Shown here: piece after piece, positions 1-8,402 of the stretch
Layout of the letters: every line of letters begins with the position of its first letter
Position numbering within the stretch: position 1 is the first letter of the stretch
Source: Bog-473 sp036489775
Lineage (GTDB): Bacteria; Actinomycetota; Acidimicrobiia; Acidimicrobiales; RAAP-2
NCBI GenBank assembly: GCA_036489775.1
Contig: DASXFC010000051.1
Location: 1-64,000 of the forward strand
Reading direction: 5' to 3'
DNA length: 64,000 nt
Notes under the pieces: model-generated
Databases searched by the model: none
Told to the model about the DNA's origin: nothing
Seen by the model: only the letters and a program-made list of their open reading frames with translations
Position numbers and translations under genes: made by a program

Positions 1-95
1 ACGAGCTGCTTGCCACCCGTCGGCGAGCGAAGGGAGCCGCCATGGAGTAGAACGATTTACGGAGCCCGGCGGACGACCCCCTCACCTCGGAGTGG

Positions 96-132
96 GGAAT
101 AACGCGAACTTCCAGCTAGGGAATAACGGCAA
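96..132 (+). repeat. short direct repeat GGGAATAACG
   Basis: The decamer GGGAATAACG occurs twice about 23 nt apart (about 97-106 and 119-128), upstream of the small integrase-like gene and the transposase. It may belong to the left end of the insertion sequence, but I could not find a matching inverted copy at the right side near 2059-2200, so the element ends are undefined. Confidence 0.3.
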
Positions 133-147
133 CGTTGACACGAGGGG

Positions 148-432
148 GTGACGGGCTACCTGTTCCGTCCCGGCGCAGGTGGGCGCGGGGCCAAGAACCT
201 CATTGGTGAGGTCTGTGCCGCCCTGGTGCACGATCCCGACGAAGTGTCTCTCGTCAGCGGAAGAGCCCGCTCGACGTTCATCTGTGCACGCCTGGGTGAG
301 CGAGCTCCGCTCGCCCAGCTGTGCGCCGCCGCCGGGGTTGAGGGTGTCGAGTCGCTCTTGCGTTATGCGCGCCATGTCAGAGGTGCTCCGGCGTCCAAGG
401 CGCAGCTCCGGGCGGCGGCCCGGCGGCCATGA
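148..432 (+). CDS. small protein resembling the C-terminal part of an integrase
   Basis: 94 codons from a GTG start; its stop overlaps the next start (ATGA), implying translational coupling with the transposase. The pattern R-A-R-S-T-F...L...L...AGVEGVESLLRY resembles the end of tyrosine recombinase cores (Arg box, then a helix and a terminal Tyr). Two in-frame stops lie just upstream, between the GGGAATAACG repeats near 97-130, so if it is an integrase it is truncated. It could equally be an accessory gene of the downstream insertion sequence. The function is not established. Confidence 0.35.
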   Translation: MTGYLFRPGAGGRGAKNLIGEVCAALVHDPDEVSLVSGRARSTFICARLGERAPLAQLCAAAGVEGVESLLRYARHVRGAPASKAQLRAAARRP

Positions 433-2058
433 GGCGCTCGGGGCGGGGAATGGTCAGCGACGAGGCGGTCGAGCACGCCCTGGCCCTGATCGATCGCTCC
501 GGGGTGGCGGTTTGGATCGAAGACCAGCTCTGCCTCCGCCAGCGCGGTCCGGGACGGCCGCGGGCCCTGAAGGTATCGGACCTGCTTTGTGCCTTGATGC
601 TCTTGGCCCGCGACGACCGACCGCTGCACCTGAGTGCGGCCACTGAACTGTTGTTCTGCCGCCTCTCTGAAGCGGCCCGAGCCACCTTGGGCATTCAAGG
701 CCGGGCCGACGATCACCGGTCTCTCTTGGCTCGCTATCGGCAGGTGCGCTATCTCTTCTCGGCTGTTTCTTCGGTCCTGGACCCCTCTGGTCTGGTCAAG
801 AACCGCCGGATCAACGACGACGAGTTCGCCGAGCGTTGCACCAGCATTAGCAGCGAGGAGGCTGGGCTCGCCCGGGCCCGCCTCGAGAAGTTCATGGGAG
901 ACGTCCTGCGGGCCAGTGTCGATGAATACTGCGGCGGCGTGCCACCGGGCGCCCTGGCCTATGGCCTCGATGCCACTCCGGTCCCGTTGTTCTCGCGTGG
1001 ACCCTCACGACGCGCCGGGCTCTGTGCCAGTGATCCCGACGGCGGCTGGTATGTGCGCGACGGTGACCACCGCGAACGCGAGGACCACCAAGGGCGACCG
1101 CGCTCCCGGGTGGCCTGGGCCCTCGAAGCGACGGTGGCCACAACGGCGTCGGGGGTGCCCGGGACGATTGGGTCGTTCCCCAACCTGGTGGTCGGTCTGG
1201 CCCTGGGTCGTCCCGGCACTGACCCCGGTGGCACCGCCGTGCGCGTCCTGGCCGGCGTGGTCTCCCGAGGCTTCCTGCCCGGGCCGCTCGGGGTTGACCG
1301 GGCCTACTCGGGAGCGCTGAGCAGCGGGTTCCACCTGCCGGTGCGGGCCATGGGCTTTGCTCCGGTGGTTGATTACCGCAATCGACCAGCTGGGCCGTCA
1401 GGCGAACAGCCACGGTGCCGTCATGGTCGAGGGCACCTGGTACTGCCCGTCGATGCCTGAGGTCTTGGTCACCGCCACCATCGACCTGCGGGCCGGCTCC
1501 ATTGACGCCGCGACCTATGAGGCCCGCATCACGGCACGGGCCGACTACGCCCTGCGGTGCAAGTCCGTACCCGACGTCGACGGCTACGAGCGCTTCATGT
1601 GCCCGGCCGGAGGGGAACGACCCAAAGTGCGCTGCGCCCTGCGGACCCCTTCGCTCGCCGCGCTGGGGCGCTTGAGTGTCCCTGCACCACCACTCGAGCC
1701 CCCGGCGCTATGTCGACAACATGCCATCACCATCGCCCCCGATGTCGGTGCCCGCTTTGCCCAGAGCCTGTCCTTTGGGTCAGAGCAATGGGCCCGCCAC
1801 TACGCCACGTTGCGTAACACGATCGAGGGCTGGAACGGCTTCGCCAAGGACCCCGCTCACGAAGCGCTGGCCCAACCGGCTCGCCGGCGCCTGCGCGGCA
1901 TCGCCGCGCTGGGGATCCTGGTCACCTTCCTCTACGTGGCCGCCAACCTCCGCAAGATCGACACCTACGCGCAACAGGTCGTGAACCGCGATGCCGTCCA
2001 GGCTCGAAAACGGGCCCGCAGGCGCAGGACGAGTCTGAAGGACTACACGCCGGGCTGA
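429..2058 (+). pseudogene. DDE transposase, frameshifted
   Basis: Two overlapping reading frames (429-about 1380 and about 1381-2058) together make one transposase of about 540 residues. The first frame carries a candidate first Asp (AYGLDATPVP) and second Asp (PLGVDRAYSG); the second carries the candidate catalytic Glu in RNTIEGWNGFAKDP and ends in a basic tail. The joint is visible: frame 1 reads VVDYRN and frame 2 continues IDQLGRQANSHG, so dropping a single A near 1380 would restore one chain (VVDYR-IDQLGRQ). No slippery heptamer is seen there, so a true mutation or a base error is likelier than programmed frameshifting. The IS family is not assigned. Confidence 0.75.
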
Positions 2059-2213
2059 ACGCCGGTCACGAACCATGAATTCTCAGTTCGGACCCTTGCC
2101 GGCGCACCATCGGCACCGGATCGGGGATCCACCACCTCTGTCACAACGCGGCGGCAGACTCTGTAAGTCGACTTCTGTCGGTGTGGGCTGGTGACTTCTG
2201 TCGCTAACCCTTT
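2059..2213. other. intergenic DNA between transposase and tRNA fragment
   Basis: No gene is seen here. The undecamer GACTTCTGTCG occurs twice (about 2170 and 2193), which could be part of an insertion sequence end or of the integrated element's arm sites. Nothing else is recognisable. Confidence 0.4.
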
Positions 2214-2256
2214 GAGCGGAAGACGGGATTCGAACCCGCGACCCTCACCTTGGCAA
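2214..2256 (-). other. tRNA-Gly(GCC) 3' fragment, attachment-site scar
   Basis: On the minus strand these 43 nt run from the anticodon loop (TTGCCAA, anticodon GCC) through the variable region, a perfect T arm (GCGGGTTCGAATCCCG) and the acceptor 3' strand (TCTTCCGCTC). The sequence to the right does not supply a D arm, an anticodon 5' strand or the complementary acceptor strand GCGGAAG, so this is not a working tRNA. A lone 3' half is what remains at the distal end when an element integrates into a tRNA gene. By geometry the element lies to the right (above 2256). The intact copy expected at its other end is absent from the window. Confidence 0.8.
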
Positions 2257-2445
2257 TGCCAAAGGGCCAGTCCCGCTGCCAGGCGAAATGGCCCCTGACC
2301 AGGACATTAAGTAATCAGCACTTGCCACCAAATAGGGCCTTTTCTCGGTGTCCCGCGGACATTTCGCGGACATTGGACCAGCTCACCATTGTCGATACAC
2401 CTCGTTCCTACGATTGGCTGATTCTGATTGGGTCTACAACGGCTA

Positions 2446-2475
2446 TTGACATGGTTGTAACTACAATGCTGTAAT
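2446..2475 (+). promoter_or_regulatory. promoter with internal palindrome upstream of the DUF5343/HEPN pair
   Basis: TTGACA (2446-2451) and TGTAAT (2470-2475) are spaced 18 nt apart, a good sigma-70 promoter. Between them TTGTA-AC-TACAA (2455-2466) is a perfect 5-bp-arm palindrome placed to block polymerase, suggesting autoregulation. The predicted transcription start near 2482 excludes the ATG at 2474 and supports the ATG at 2510. Confidence 0.6.
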
Positions 2476-2509
2476 GAGGGGTTCGATCCAAGAATGTTTG
2501 AGGTGCCCC

Positions 2510-3226
2510 ATGGCAGAAAGCAGCAACGGCAAGCGCGTATATCCGAAGCTTCCAGCGGCGAACTGGTGGACCCTCCGGAAGCGCTTCCAGCAGACGCCTC
2601 CCAAAAGCATCGATGCTGACTACCTGATGTCCGTCCTGGGTCTCACGTCGCAGGGATCCGCCAACAACCTGATTCCCACTCTTCGAACCCTCGGGATCAT
2701 TGATTCAAACAACAGCACCACGCCGCGCGCACACGATTGGCGTGATGACGACACCTACGCCAAAGCCTGCGCCGACATGGTGGCCGAGATTTATCCAGAA
2801 GCGCTCACCAATGCCTTCCCCGCCCCGGACCCCGAAGCGGACGGCGTCAAGAAATGGTTCATGCGAAATGCAGCTATCGGGGACGCCGCAGCCTCCCAAA
2901 TGACTGCGCTCTACAGGTTGCTCTGTGAAGCGGATCCCAAAGCATCAGAAAAGTCGGGAGAGCGGCGGAAGGCCCCTGCTTCCGCTAAGGCAGTGGCTCG
3001 GCCGGCAACATCGGCAAGCCGGCCGTCACCAGCCACCAAGAAGCCGCCGGCCGCTGCCATAGCCGCGCCCGAGCCAACGCCCACAGTAACGAACCCTCGT
3101 AACCCACTCTCAGCCGTCGGCGGAATCACGATAAACGTGGAACTTCAGCTTCCTCCTACCGCTGACGCCAAGTTCTTCGACCAGTTCTTCGCTTCGATGC
3201 GAAAGCATCTAGTCGACGAAGAATGA
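2510..3226 (+). CDS. DUF5343 family protein
   Basis: 238 residues from the ATG preceded by GAGGTG; the upstream ATG at 2474 lies within the promoter. The N-terminal ~110 residues match the DUF5343 pattern as I know it (YPKLPAANWWTLRKRF...YLMSVLGL...NLIPTLRTLGIID...WRDDDTYAKAC..MVAEIYPE), a winged-helix-like fold of unknown function common in mobile and defence loci. A Pro/Ala/Ser-rich linker (about 150-210) joins a short C-terminal segment ending in acidic residues. The stop overlaps the next start (ATGA), so the two proteins are probably made together. It may act as a DNA-binding regulator or antitoxin-like partner; that is inference. Confidence 0.7.
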   Translation: MAESSNGKRVYPKLPAANWWTLRKRFQQTPPKSIDADYLMSVLGLTSQGSANNLIPTLRTLGIIDSNNSTTPRAHDWRDDDTYAKACADMVAEIYPEALTNAFPAPDPEADGVKKWFMRNAAIGDAAASQMTALYRLLCEADPKASEKSGERRKAPASAKAVARPATSASRPSPATKKPPAAAIAAPEPTPTVTNPRNPLSAVGGITINVELQLPPTADAKFFDQFFASMRKHLVDEE

Positions 3227-3762
3227 ATGAAGAGGTTCGCCGGGTTGCCGCCCGTGTAGCCGCATTCGAAGGGGACGCACATGCGCTCTTGGAGTCGTTT
3301 GAAGACGCCCATCGATCACGTGTCATCACATTAGGCGACGTTCTAGGTCGGCTAACCAGTCTGAATCTGCACCAAGAGGAGCTGTTTAGACAGGCCCTCC
3401 GCTGTGCCGAAAACGCCATCTTCTTGGCATCACACATAATGGCCTGGGCAGCCGCCATGGATCTCTACGAGGAAAACCTCGCCAGCGACGGCTTGGCGAA
3501 GGTTCACGCTGAATACCCGAAGTGGGCCGCCCACCAGACGCTTGACGATCTTCGTGAAAACGTAAAGGAGTATCAGCTCATCGAGGCTGGCAAAAGGGTA
3601 AAGCTCCTTACTAACAGTCAGATGAAGTCGCTGCACGGATATCTCAACACTCGGAATCAAGCAGCACATCCAACCGGGTTCTCACCTGGAATCAACGAAA
3701 CCCTCGGCTACATCGAGGCGTTGCTCAAGCTCTGCGCCGCAATTAATCAGAAGACGCTCTGA
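3223..3762 (+). CDS. HEPN-like protein, partner of DUF5343
   Basis: 179 mostly alpha-helical residues. Near the C-terminus R144-N-Q-A-A-H149 forms an Rx4H motif followed by a helix, the signature of HEPN ribonucleases (toxins and abortive-infection effectors). The gene overlaps the DUF5343 gene by 4 nt and shares its promoter. The motif is visible directly; membership of the HEPN superfamily is inference, because such short motifs occur by chance and the N-terminal half is unrecognised. If it is real, the pair would be a toxin/antitoxin-like or defence module. Confidence 0.55.
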   Translation: MNEEVRRVAARVAAFEGDAHALLESFEDAHRSRVITLGDVLGRLTSLNLHQEELFRQALRCAENAIFLASHIMAWAAAMDLYEENLASDGLAKVHAEYPKWAAHQTLDDLRENVKEYQLIEAGKRVKLLTNSQMKSLHGYLNTRNQAAHPTGFSPGINETLGYIEALLKLCAAINQKTL

Positions 3763-3859
3763 GGGCTCGGTCGTCAGGAGGCAGGGAACTGATGATGTCA
3801 CCCCGGTCGCTTGGTAGACCCCAGAGCAGCCCGATACACCCTCCCCATACCGTGGCCGC

Positions 3860-4054
3860 ATGACGTTCCAGTACGGCGCCGGCACCAACATCGCCGCCAC
3901 GATGGCCAGCTACCCCTGCCCGGTGTGTGGGGCCGAGCCGGGCGTGCTCTGCACGATTGCCGACAGCCGTGGTCAGCCCATGACACCTTCGCTGGGCGTG
4001 ATGCACGGCGAGCGGGTGCCAGAGCCCGACAATGATCTCGACGTCGAGCAATAG
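3860..4054 (+). CDS. small zinc-finger protein
   Basis: 64 residues with a compact CPVCGAEPGVLC...MHGER motif (Cys-x2-Cys-x8-Cys...His), a zinc-binding pattern frequent in small actinophage and plasmid proteins. The start is the ATG at 3860; there is no clear ribosome-binding site. It lies alone between the HEPN-like gene and two minus-strand genes. A nucleic-acid-binding role is likely but unproven. Confidence 0.55.
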   Translation: MTFQYGAGTNIAATMASYPCPVCGAEPGVLCTIADSRGQPMTPSLGVMHGERVPEPDNDLDVEQ

Positions 4055-4059
4055 CGCAC

Positions 4060-4407
4060 TCAGCTCAAAGGATCGGCGGGGCCGCGGTTGGTGTCAACGT
4101 AGAGCAGAACGTCCTGTTGGTCACCTGGCTTTAGCACCGCATTTATATGGGTCCACCCAAGGCGCATTGCCGCATGGACCCGGTGGTAGCCGTTGACCAC
4201 AATGCGTTCGCCATCGACCGGGTTCTCGTAAACCAAGATGGGATCGGCCTCGTCAATGTGCTTCACATAGTGTGCGATCTGAACTTGGTCAGCGTTGTCC
4301 AACTGGGTCTCGATGGCGCCCTGATGAAGCGAGGCGATCTCGATCATCATGGGTCCAAAACCTGCTATCAGCTGCCCGGTCGGCGCCCATTCAGCTCGCG
4401 ACGCCAC
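4060..4407 (-). CDS. ParB/Srx-type domain protein
   Basis: 115 residues. The segment DPILVYENP...RIVVNGYHRVHAAMRLGWTHINAVL matches the ParB N-terminal/sulfiredoxin-like fold (GYHRVxAA is the GxxRxxA nucleotide-binding box). It is too short for a partition ParB with its DNA-binding domain, so it is probably a stand-alone ParB-like CTPase/nuclease-type protein as found on phages and plasmids. The first start overlaps the upstream gene by 40 nt; a start at 4350 (MMIEIASL) would follow that gene's stop and is a fair alternative. Confidence 0.6.
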   Translation of the reverse strand: MASRAEWAPTGQLIAGFGPMMIEIASLHQGAIETQLDNADQVQIAHYVKHIDEADPILVYENPVDGERIVVNGYHRVHAAMRLGWTHINAVLKPGDQQDVLLYVDTNRGPADPLS

Positions 4408-4943
4408 TGCCGGGTTAGGGCTTCCGATTCGGCTTCGAGCCGTGCCCGCTCCTGTTGCTCCTCAGCGGCCCTGCGCTGGGCCTCCCAGTCGGCCCTGCTC
4501 GTTCCGGCAGGCGGCACGTCGTCATCGTCAATGCGCAGCCGGGCGGGCACCCGCATGTCCATGTCGTCATAGATGTCAGCTGGCCCCCAGCGTTCATCTT
4601 CATCCGTGACAAGTTCGGGGTCGACTTCGCCTGGACGTGTCGGGTCCACGTAGTCGCACCAGCTACGGCGACCGAGGTGGTGAATATACGGACGCCCACA
4701 TTCGACGCAGTCGGGGCGCAGCTCGGGAATGTGCTCACCACGGCTGCGAACCAATGGCAACCCGCTTCGGGCCCTTTCAGGAGCAGGCCTTGGCGTCGGC
4801 TCGGGTTGCCGGCGTGCCTTGGGCGCCGCCGGAACGAGTTGGGCCGCCTGGTACTCCTCCAGCGTTGGTGTGGCGCTGACGCTGCTTCTACTGCCATCCC
4901 GGTTCCGGACGGTCTTGGTGCGGCGTGGCTTAGATGGGTCCAT
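4368..4943 (-). CDS. hypothetical protein with Cys/His zinc motif
   Basis: About 191 residues from the ATG at 4943 (MDPSKPRRTKTV). Upstream in-frame codons look non-coding and run into the opposite methylase gene. Seen: a basic start, a Pro-rich linker, a central CVECGRPYIHHLGRRSWC zinc-knuckle-like motif, an acidic stretch, and a C-terminal highly charged helix (RADWEAQRRAAEEQQERARLE, about 20 residues) likely to be coiled coil. It precedes and overlaps the ParB-like gene, so the two probably form an operon. The family is not recognised. Confidence 0.5.
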   Translation of the reverse strand: MDPSKPRRTKTVRNRDGSRSSVSATPTLEEYQAAQLVPAAPKARRQPEPTPRPAPERARSGLPLVRSRGEHIPELRPDCVECGRPYIHHLGRRSWCDYVDPTRPGEVDPELVTDEDERWGPADIYDDMDMRVPARLRIDDDDVPPAGTSRADWEAQRRAAEEQQERARLEAESEALTRQWRRELNGRRPGS

Positions 4944-5121
4944 AGCTACCAGGTAAGCAGCAGGTTGTGACACCCGGGTGGACCGGCCAACGCGCACACC
5001 AGCCAAAGGTTGAAGGCCACAAACTGTCACGGCGTTCCCTTCAGCCATGAAGAAGAAGGAGACGCCGGAGCGTCCCGATAGTGTGGTGCGGGCGCCAGGG
5101 AGGCGCGGGGAGAGGCAGAGC

Positions 5122-6309
5122 ATGGGCGTGGCGGCGGCAGCGAGGAAACGCAATCTAGACGCGGCCAAAGCAGCCAAGAACGACGAATTTTACACCCAAT
5201 GGGCCGACATCCAGCGGGAGATGAACGCCTATCTCGAATACGACCCGGACGTGTTTCGGGACAAGGTGATCCTGCTGCCGTGCGACGACCCCGAGTGGAG
5301 CAACTTCACCAAATTCTTCGCCCTCCACTTCGTTGACTACGGCATCAGGAAGCTCATCTCCACCTCCTACGCGCCGGACAGCAATCCTGCCGGCGCGCAT
5401 TATCAGCCGTCGCTGTTCGAGACGAATAGTCCCGCGTTCGACGCCTCCAAGGACCGTGTTCGGGGCAAGAAGTTCGTGTTGGAGGCCAAAGACGTCAACG
5501 GCGATGGTGTCATCAACATTGACGACCTCCAATGGGATTACCTAGAGAGTGACGGAGACTTCCGAAGCGCCGAGGTGACCACCCTGCGCGATAACGCGGA
5601 CATCGTGATCACCAACCCGCCGTTCAGCCTGTGGCGTGAGTTCGTTGCGTGGCTGGTTGGGGCCAATATGACGTTCTCGATCATCGGAAGTAATAACGCC
5701 ATCACGTACAAGGACATCTTCTCGCTCATCAAGGGGAACCGTATCTGGAAGGGCGCGACGGCCAACAGCACCGACATGGTGTTCGGGGTTCCCAAGGGTG
5801 CGCCGATCAAGGAGGCCGACCGTCTCAAGGCTGAGAGACTCGGCTACCCGTCCGACGAGGACTACGACTACACCCGTCTGGGGAACTCCTGTTGGTGGAC
5901 CAACATCGACCACGGGCGACGTCACGAGCCACTCCAACTCATGACGATGGCGGACAACATCAGGTTCAGTCGCCACAAGGACATCCGAGAGTCGGAATAT
6001 CTGAAGTACGACAACTTCGACGCGATCGAAGTTCCGTACACAGATGCGATTCCGAACGACCATGACGGCGTAATGGGTGTCCCGATCACGTTCATTGACA
6101 AGTACAACCCGGACCAATTCGAGATTGTGGAATTGAGCAGGTACACAAAGACTCAAGGCATGTCAAAGGAATTCGTTGACGCCTACTACGCATCTGGGCA
6201 GACGGGGCAGATCAGCGAGGGCCACCCTGACTTGTGCTACTACGACAACAACCGCCGACCAGTTGTGCCCTTCATGAGAGTGCTGATACGCCGGAAGGGT
6301 GACTCGTGA
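5122..6309 (+). CDS. EcoRI-type adenine-specific DNA methyltransferase
   Basis: 395 residues from the ATG at 5122 (GGGGAGAGG about 8 nt upstream; an ATG at 5047 is possible but lacks a ribosome site). The start NLDAAKAAKNDEFYTQW, the central DIVITNPPFSLWREFV with the catalytic NPPF motif (about 165-168), and SIIGSNNAITYKDIFSLIK identify the EcoRI methylase family, which makes N6-methyladenine with SAM. A loop DVNGDGVINIDD (about 124-135) resembles an EF-hand/dockerin calcium loop just before the catalytic motif. It overlaps the nuclease gene (GTGATG), giving coordinated production of modification and restriction. Confidence 0.88.
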   Translation: MGVAAAARKRNLDAAKAAKNDEFYTQWADIQREMNAYLEYDPDVFRDKVILLPCDDPEWSNFTKFFALHFVDYGIRKLISTSYAPDSNPAGAHYQPSLFETNSPAFDASKDRVRGKKFVLEAKDVNGDGVINIDDLQWDYLESDGDFRSAEVTTLRDNADIVITNPPFSLWREFVAWLVGANMTFSIIGSNNAITYKDIFSLIKGNRIWKGATANSTDMVFGVPKGAPIKEADRLKAERLGYPSDEDYDYTRLGNSCWWTNIDHGRRHEPLQLMTMADNIRFSRHKDIRESEYLKYDNFDAIEVPYTDAIPNDHDGVMGVPITFIDKYNPDQFEIVELSRYTKTQGMSKEFVDAYYASGQTGQISEGHPDLCYYDNNRRPVVPFMRVLIRRKGDS

Positions 6310-7475
6310 TGGATACCGAACTCAAGCACTACACCGTCGCCGCTGTCCTCGACGGATTCGTCTACAACGAGCTGGAGGCGAAGGGACTGTTCGGGCTCTC
6401 TGGACGACTCACCATCCAGCCTGAATATCAGCGGCATTACATCTACGGCGACGGCAAGAAGGACGTAGCCGTCATCGATTCGCTTCTAAAGGGCTACCCA
6501 CTCGGCCTGATTTACTTCAACGTCGCCGGTGACACCCTTGAGGTCCTCGACGGCCAGCAGCGCATCACAAGCGTCGGCCGGTTTGTGACCGGTAAGTTCG
6601 CGATCAAGCAGGACGGCAAGGAGCAGACCTTCTCGTCGCTGCCAGCTGAGGCCAAGCAAACGATCCTTGAGGGCGACTTGCTCGTCTACCAGTGCATTGG
6701 CACCGAGAAGGAGATCAAGGAGTGGTTCGACACCATCAACATCGCGGGCGTACCGCTGAACTCCCAAGAGCGCCTAAACGCAATCTATTCAGGTCCGTTC
6801 GTCACCAAGGCCAAGGCCGAGTTCTCCAACAGCCAGAACGCGAACATGCAGAAGTGGTCCTCCTACATCAAGGGCGATCCCAAGCGCCAAGAGATCCTCA
6901 AGGAGGCACTGGAGTGGGTCGCATCTGCCAAGGGCATCGGTGTCGACGCCTACTTGGCGCAACACCGTCAGGACGAGGCAATCACGGAACTGAAGAGCTA
7001 CTTCGTCTCAGTCATCGACTGGGTCACTGGCGTCTTCTTTCGACCACCTGACAAAGAAATGCGCGGGTTGGACTGGGGCCGGCTCTACGACACATTCCAC
7101 TCGACGTCCTACAACGCTACCAAGATCGAGACTAGACTCAGCAAGTTGCGCGCCGATCCGGCGGTGGTCAACACCAAGGGCATCTACGAGTACGTACTTG
7201 GTGGCGAGAAGGAGCCCCAGCTTCTGGCGATTCGCCTCTTCGACGACAAGGACAAGCGCGTCGCCTACCAGAACCAGACGACCAAAGCAATGGCCGAGGG
7301 CGTGTCGAACTGCCCGCTGTGCGCTCAGGGCACCGACAACAACAAGACACGCATCTATAAGTCGAACGAGATGGAGGCCGACCACGTCACTGCCTGGTCG
7401 AAGGGCGGCGCGACCGACCTGTCAAACCTGACCATGCTCTGCCAGCCGCACAACCGGGCCAAGGGCAACCGCTGA
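6306..7475 (+). CDS. DUF262-HNH endonuclease, restriction partner of the methylase
   Basis: 389 residues. The DUF262 (ParB/GmrS-like) N-terminal half shows VIDSLLKGYPLG and DGQQRITS (about 82-89), an NTP-binding box. The C-terminus is an HNH nuclease: CPLC (336-339), the ADH pair (D359-H360), LSNL and CQPHNRAKGN (379-388), with intact metal and catalytic residues. DUF262-HNH enzymes cleave DNA in GmrSD/SspE-like and related restriction systems. Start is the GTG at 6306 or the ATG at 6309, overlapping the methylase stop. Paired with a protecting methylase it most likely restricts the unmethylated site. It is not homologous to R.EcoRI, so the family-typical nuclease has been replaced. Confidence 0.82.
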   Translation: MMDTELKHYTVAAVLDGFVYNELEAKGLFGLSGRLTIQPEYQRHYIYGDGKKDVAVIDSLLKGYPLGLIYFNVAGDTLEVLDGQQRITSVGRFVTGKFAIKQDGKEQTFSSLPAEAKQTILEGDLLVYQCIGTEKEIKEWFDTINIAGVPLNSQERLNAIYSGPFVTKAKAEFSNSQNANMQKWSSYIKGDPKRQEILKEALEWVASAKGIGVDAYLAQHRQDEAITELKSYFVSVIDWVTGVFFRPPDKEMRGLDWGRLYDTFHSTSYNATKIETRLSKLRADPAVVNTKGIYEYVLGGEKEPQLLAIRLFDDKDKRVAYQNQTTKAMAEGVSNCPLCAQGTDNNKTRIYKSNEMEADHVTAWSKGGATDLSNLTMLCQPHNRAKGNR

Positions 7476-7517
7476 TTTGACCTGAACAGCGCCTGCGACT
7501 GACCTACGGTTGCTGAA

Positions 7518-7751
7518 GTGTTCTACGTATACGAAAACTGGACCAACACGTTCGCCAAGGTCCATCGGGGCTCATGCCCCTACTGCAACGATGGCAAGTG
7601 CTTCCAGGGGCGGGGAAGTAAGACGCCGAGCGGGGAGTGGCTCGGTCCATTCCCATCCTCCGAGCGGGCCACGTCCGCCGCACAGTCGGCAGCCAAGAGC
7701 CACCCCAACCATGCCGTGTGGACGGTTGCCGTCTGTGGTTACTGCGGCTAG
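7518..7751 (+). CDS. small conserved Cys-containing protein of the restriction island
   Basis: 77 residues from GTG, 42 nt after the nuclease stop. It starts FYVYENWTNTF and contains HRGSCPYCNDGKCFQGRG plus a C-terminal VCGYCG, i.e. CxxC...CxxC, a zinc ribbon. I have the impression of very similar short proteins in other actinobacterial restriction or prophage islands, but no function is known to me. Its place at the end of the methylase-nuclease operon suggests an accessory or controller role. Confidence 0.55.
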   Translation: MFYVYENWTNTFAKVHRGSCPYCNDGKCFQGRGSKTPSGEWLGPFPSSERATSAAQSAAKSHPNHAVWTVAVCGYCG

Positions 7752-8044
7752 TCGAAGCCGTCGGACAGGTCCAGCGGGTCGTTCAGCAAGCGGCCTGGCA
7801 GGCTGAGGTCGCTAGTAGCAAACCGGCATGATGACGCCCTACTCTTCACCCTCGCCAAGCTTGGTCGGGCCTCCAGGGTGTAGTCGGACCCAGATAGCCA
7901 GCACTCGATCTGCCACGGCCAAAGCCGCGGCAGACACCAACAGGATGTGCAGCATTTTCCGCACCTCTGCGCTCTCTTGTTGGGTCCTTCGCTCAGCCCC
8001 GCCACTTTTCTTGGGGTGAGAAGCCCGGTGGGGGGCTGAGCTCA

Positions 8045-8084
8045 GGGCCTGGTTTCCATTGCGTGCGCCGATTCGATTCGGCGC
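8045..8084. repeat. repeat copy A with hairpin
   Basis: Positions 8045-8070 are repeated almost exactly at 8268-8294 (shared core ATTGCGTGCGCCG). The end of the repeat opens a hairpin GCGCCGA-TTCGAT-TCGGCGC (8065-8084, 7-bp stem). There is no T-run, so it is not a classic terminator. Confidence 0.55.
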
Positions 8085-8267
8085 CTTCAACATGGTTGCC
8101 GTAGGTAAACGCAATCTTGTCGCAAGGTGAATTGAAAGTAACATTTCGATGAACACACGGCGAACTATCTTCAAGGTGAAAATCAAGATTCTGAGGAGCA
8201 ATACCTGGAGGCCTTGACTTACAGTGTCCGGATCCGCCTCAATGGTGGTCGGGAACCTGCGCTCATC

Positions 8268-8320
8268 GGGCCTGGGTTTCTATTGCGTGCGCCGCCCTCG
8301 GTCTGAGAAGCCGGGGGCGG
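8268..8320. repeat. repeat copy B with terminator-like hairpin
   Basis: This second copy of the ~26-bp repeat (8268-8294) leads into a 10-bp stem with one mismatch (CCGCCCTCGG 8292-8301, CCGGGGGCGG 8311-8320). TCGCCTTTTC follows, so this one does look like a rho-independent terminator on the plus strand. Confidence 0.55.
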
Positions 8321-8365
8321 TCGCCTTTTCGGACATCGTTGGCCTTCGCACTTGGTAGACGACGA

Positions 8366-8402
8366 AGCGGGCACGACCACCCCGTAGGAAGCCGTGCCCG
8401 CT
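8366..8402. terminator. strong hairpin, 10-bp perfect stem
   Basis: AGCGGGCACG (8366-8375) and CGTGCCCGCT (8393-8402) are perfect complements with a 17-nt loop. There is no T-run on either side, so its role is unclear: transcription barrier or relic of an element end. Confidence 0.45.

Noticed and set aside
1370..1400. Programmed frameshift in the transposase
   Set aside because: No slippery heptamer or obvious downstream structure at the joint; a mutation or base error is simpler.
2214..2300. A complete tRNA-Gly gene
   Set aside because: The 5' half does not pair with the acceptor 3' strand and has no D arm; only 43 nt of the 3' half are present.
7839..8201. 120-residue minus-strand protein with a hydrophobic stretch
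   Set aside because: No ribosome site, poor codon bias, and it crosses the repeated hairpin leader; not supported as a gene.
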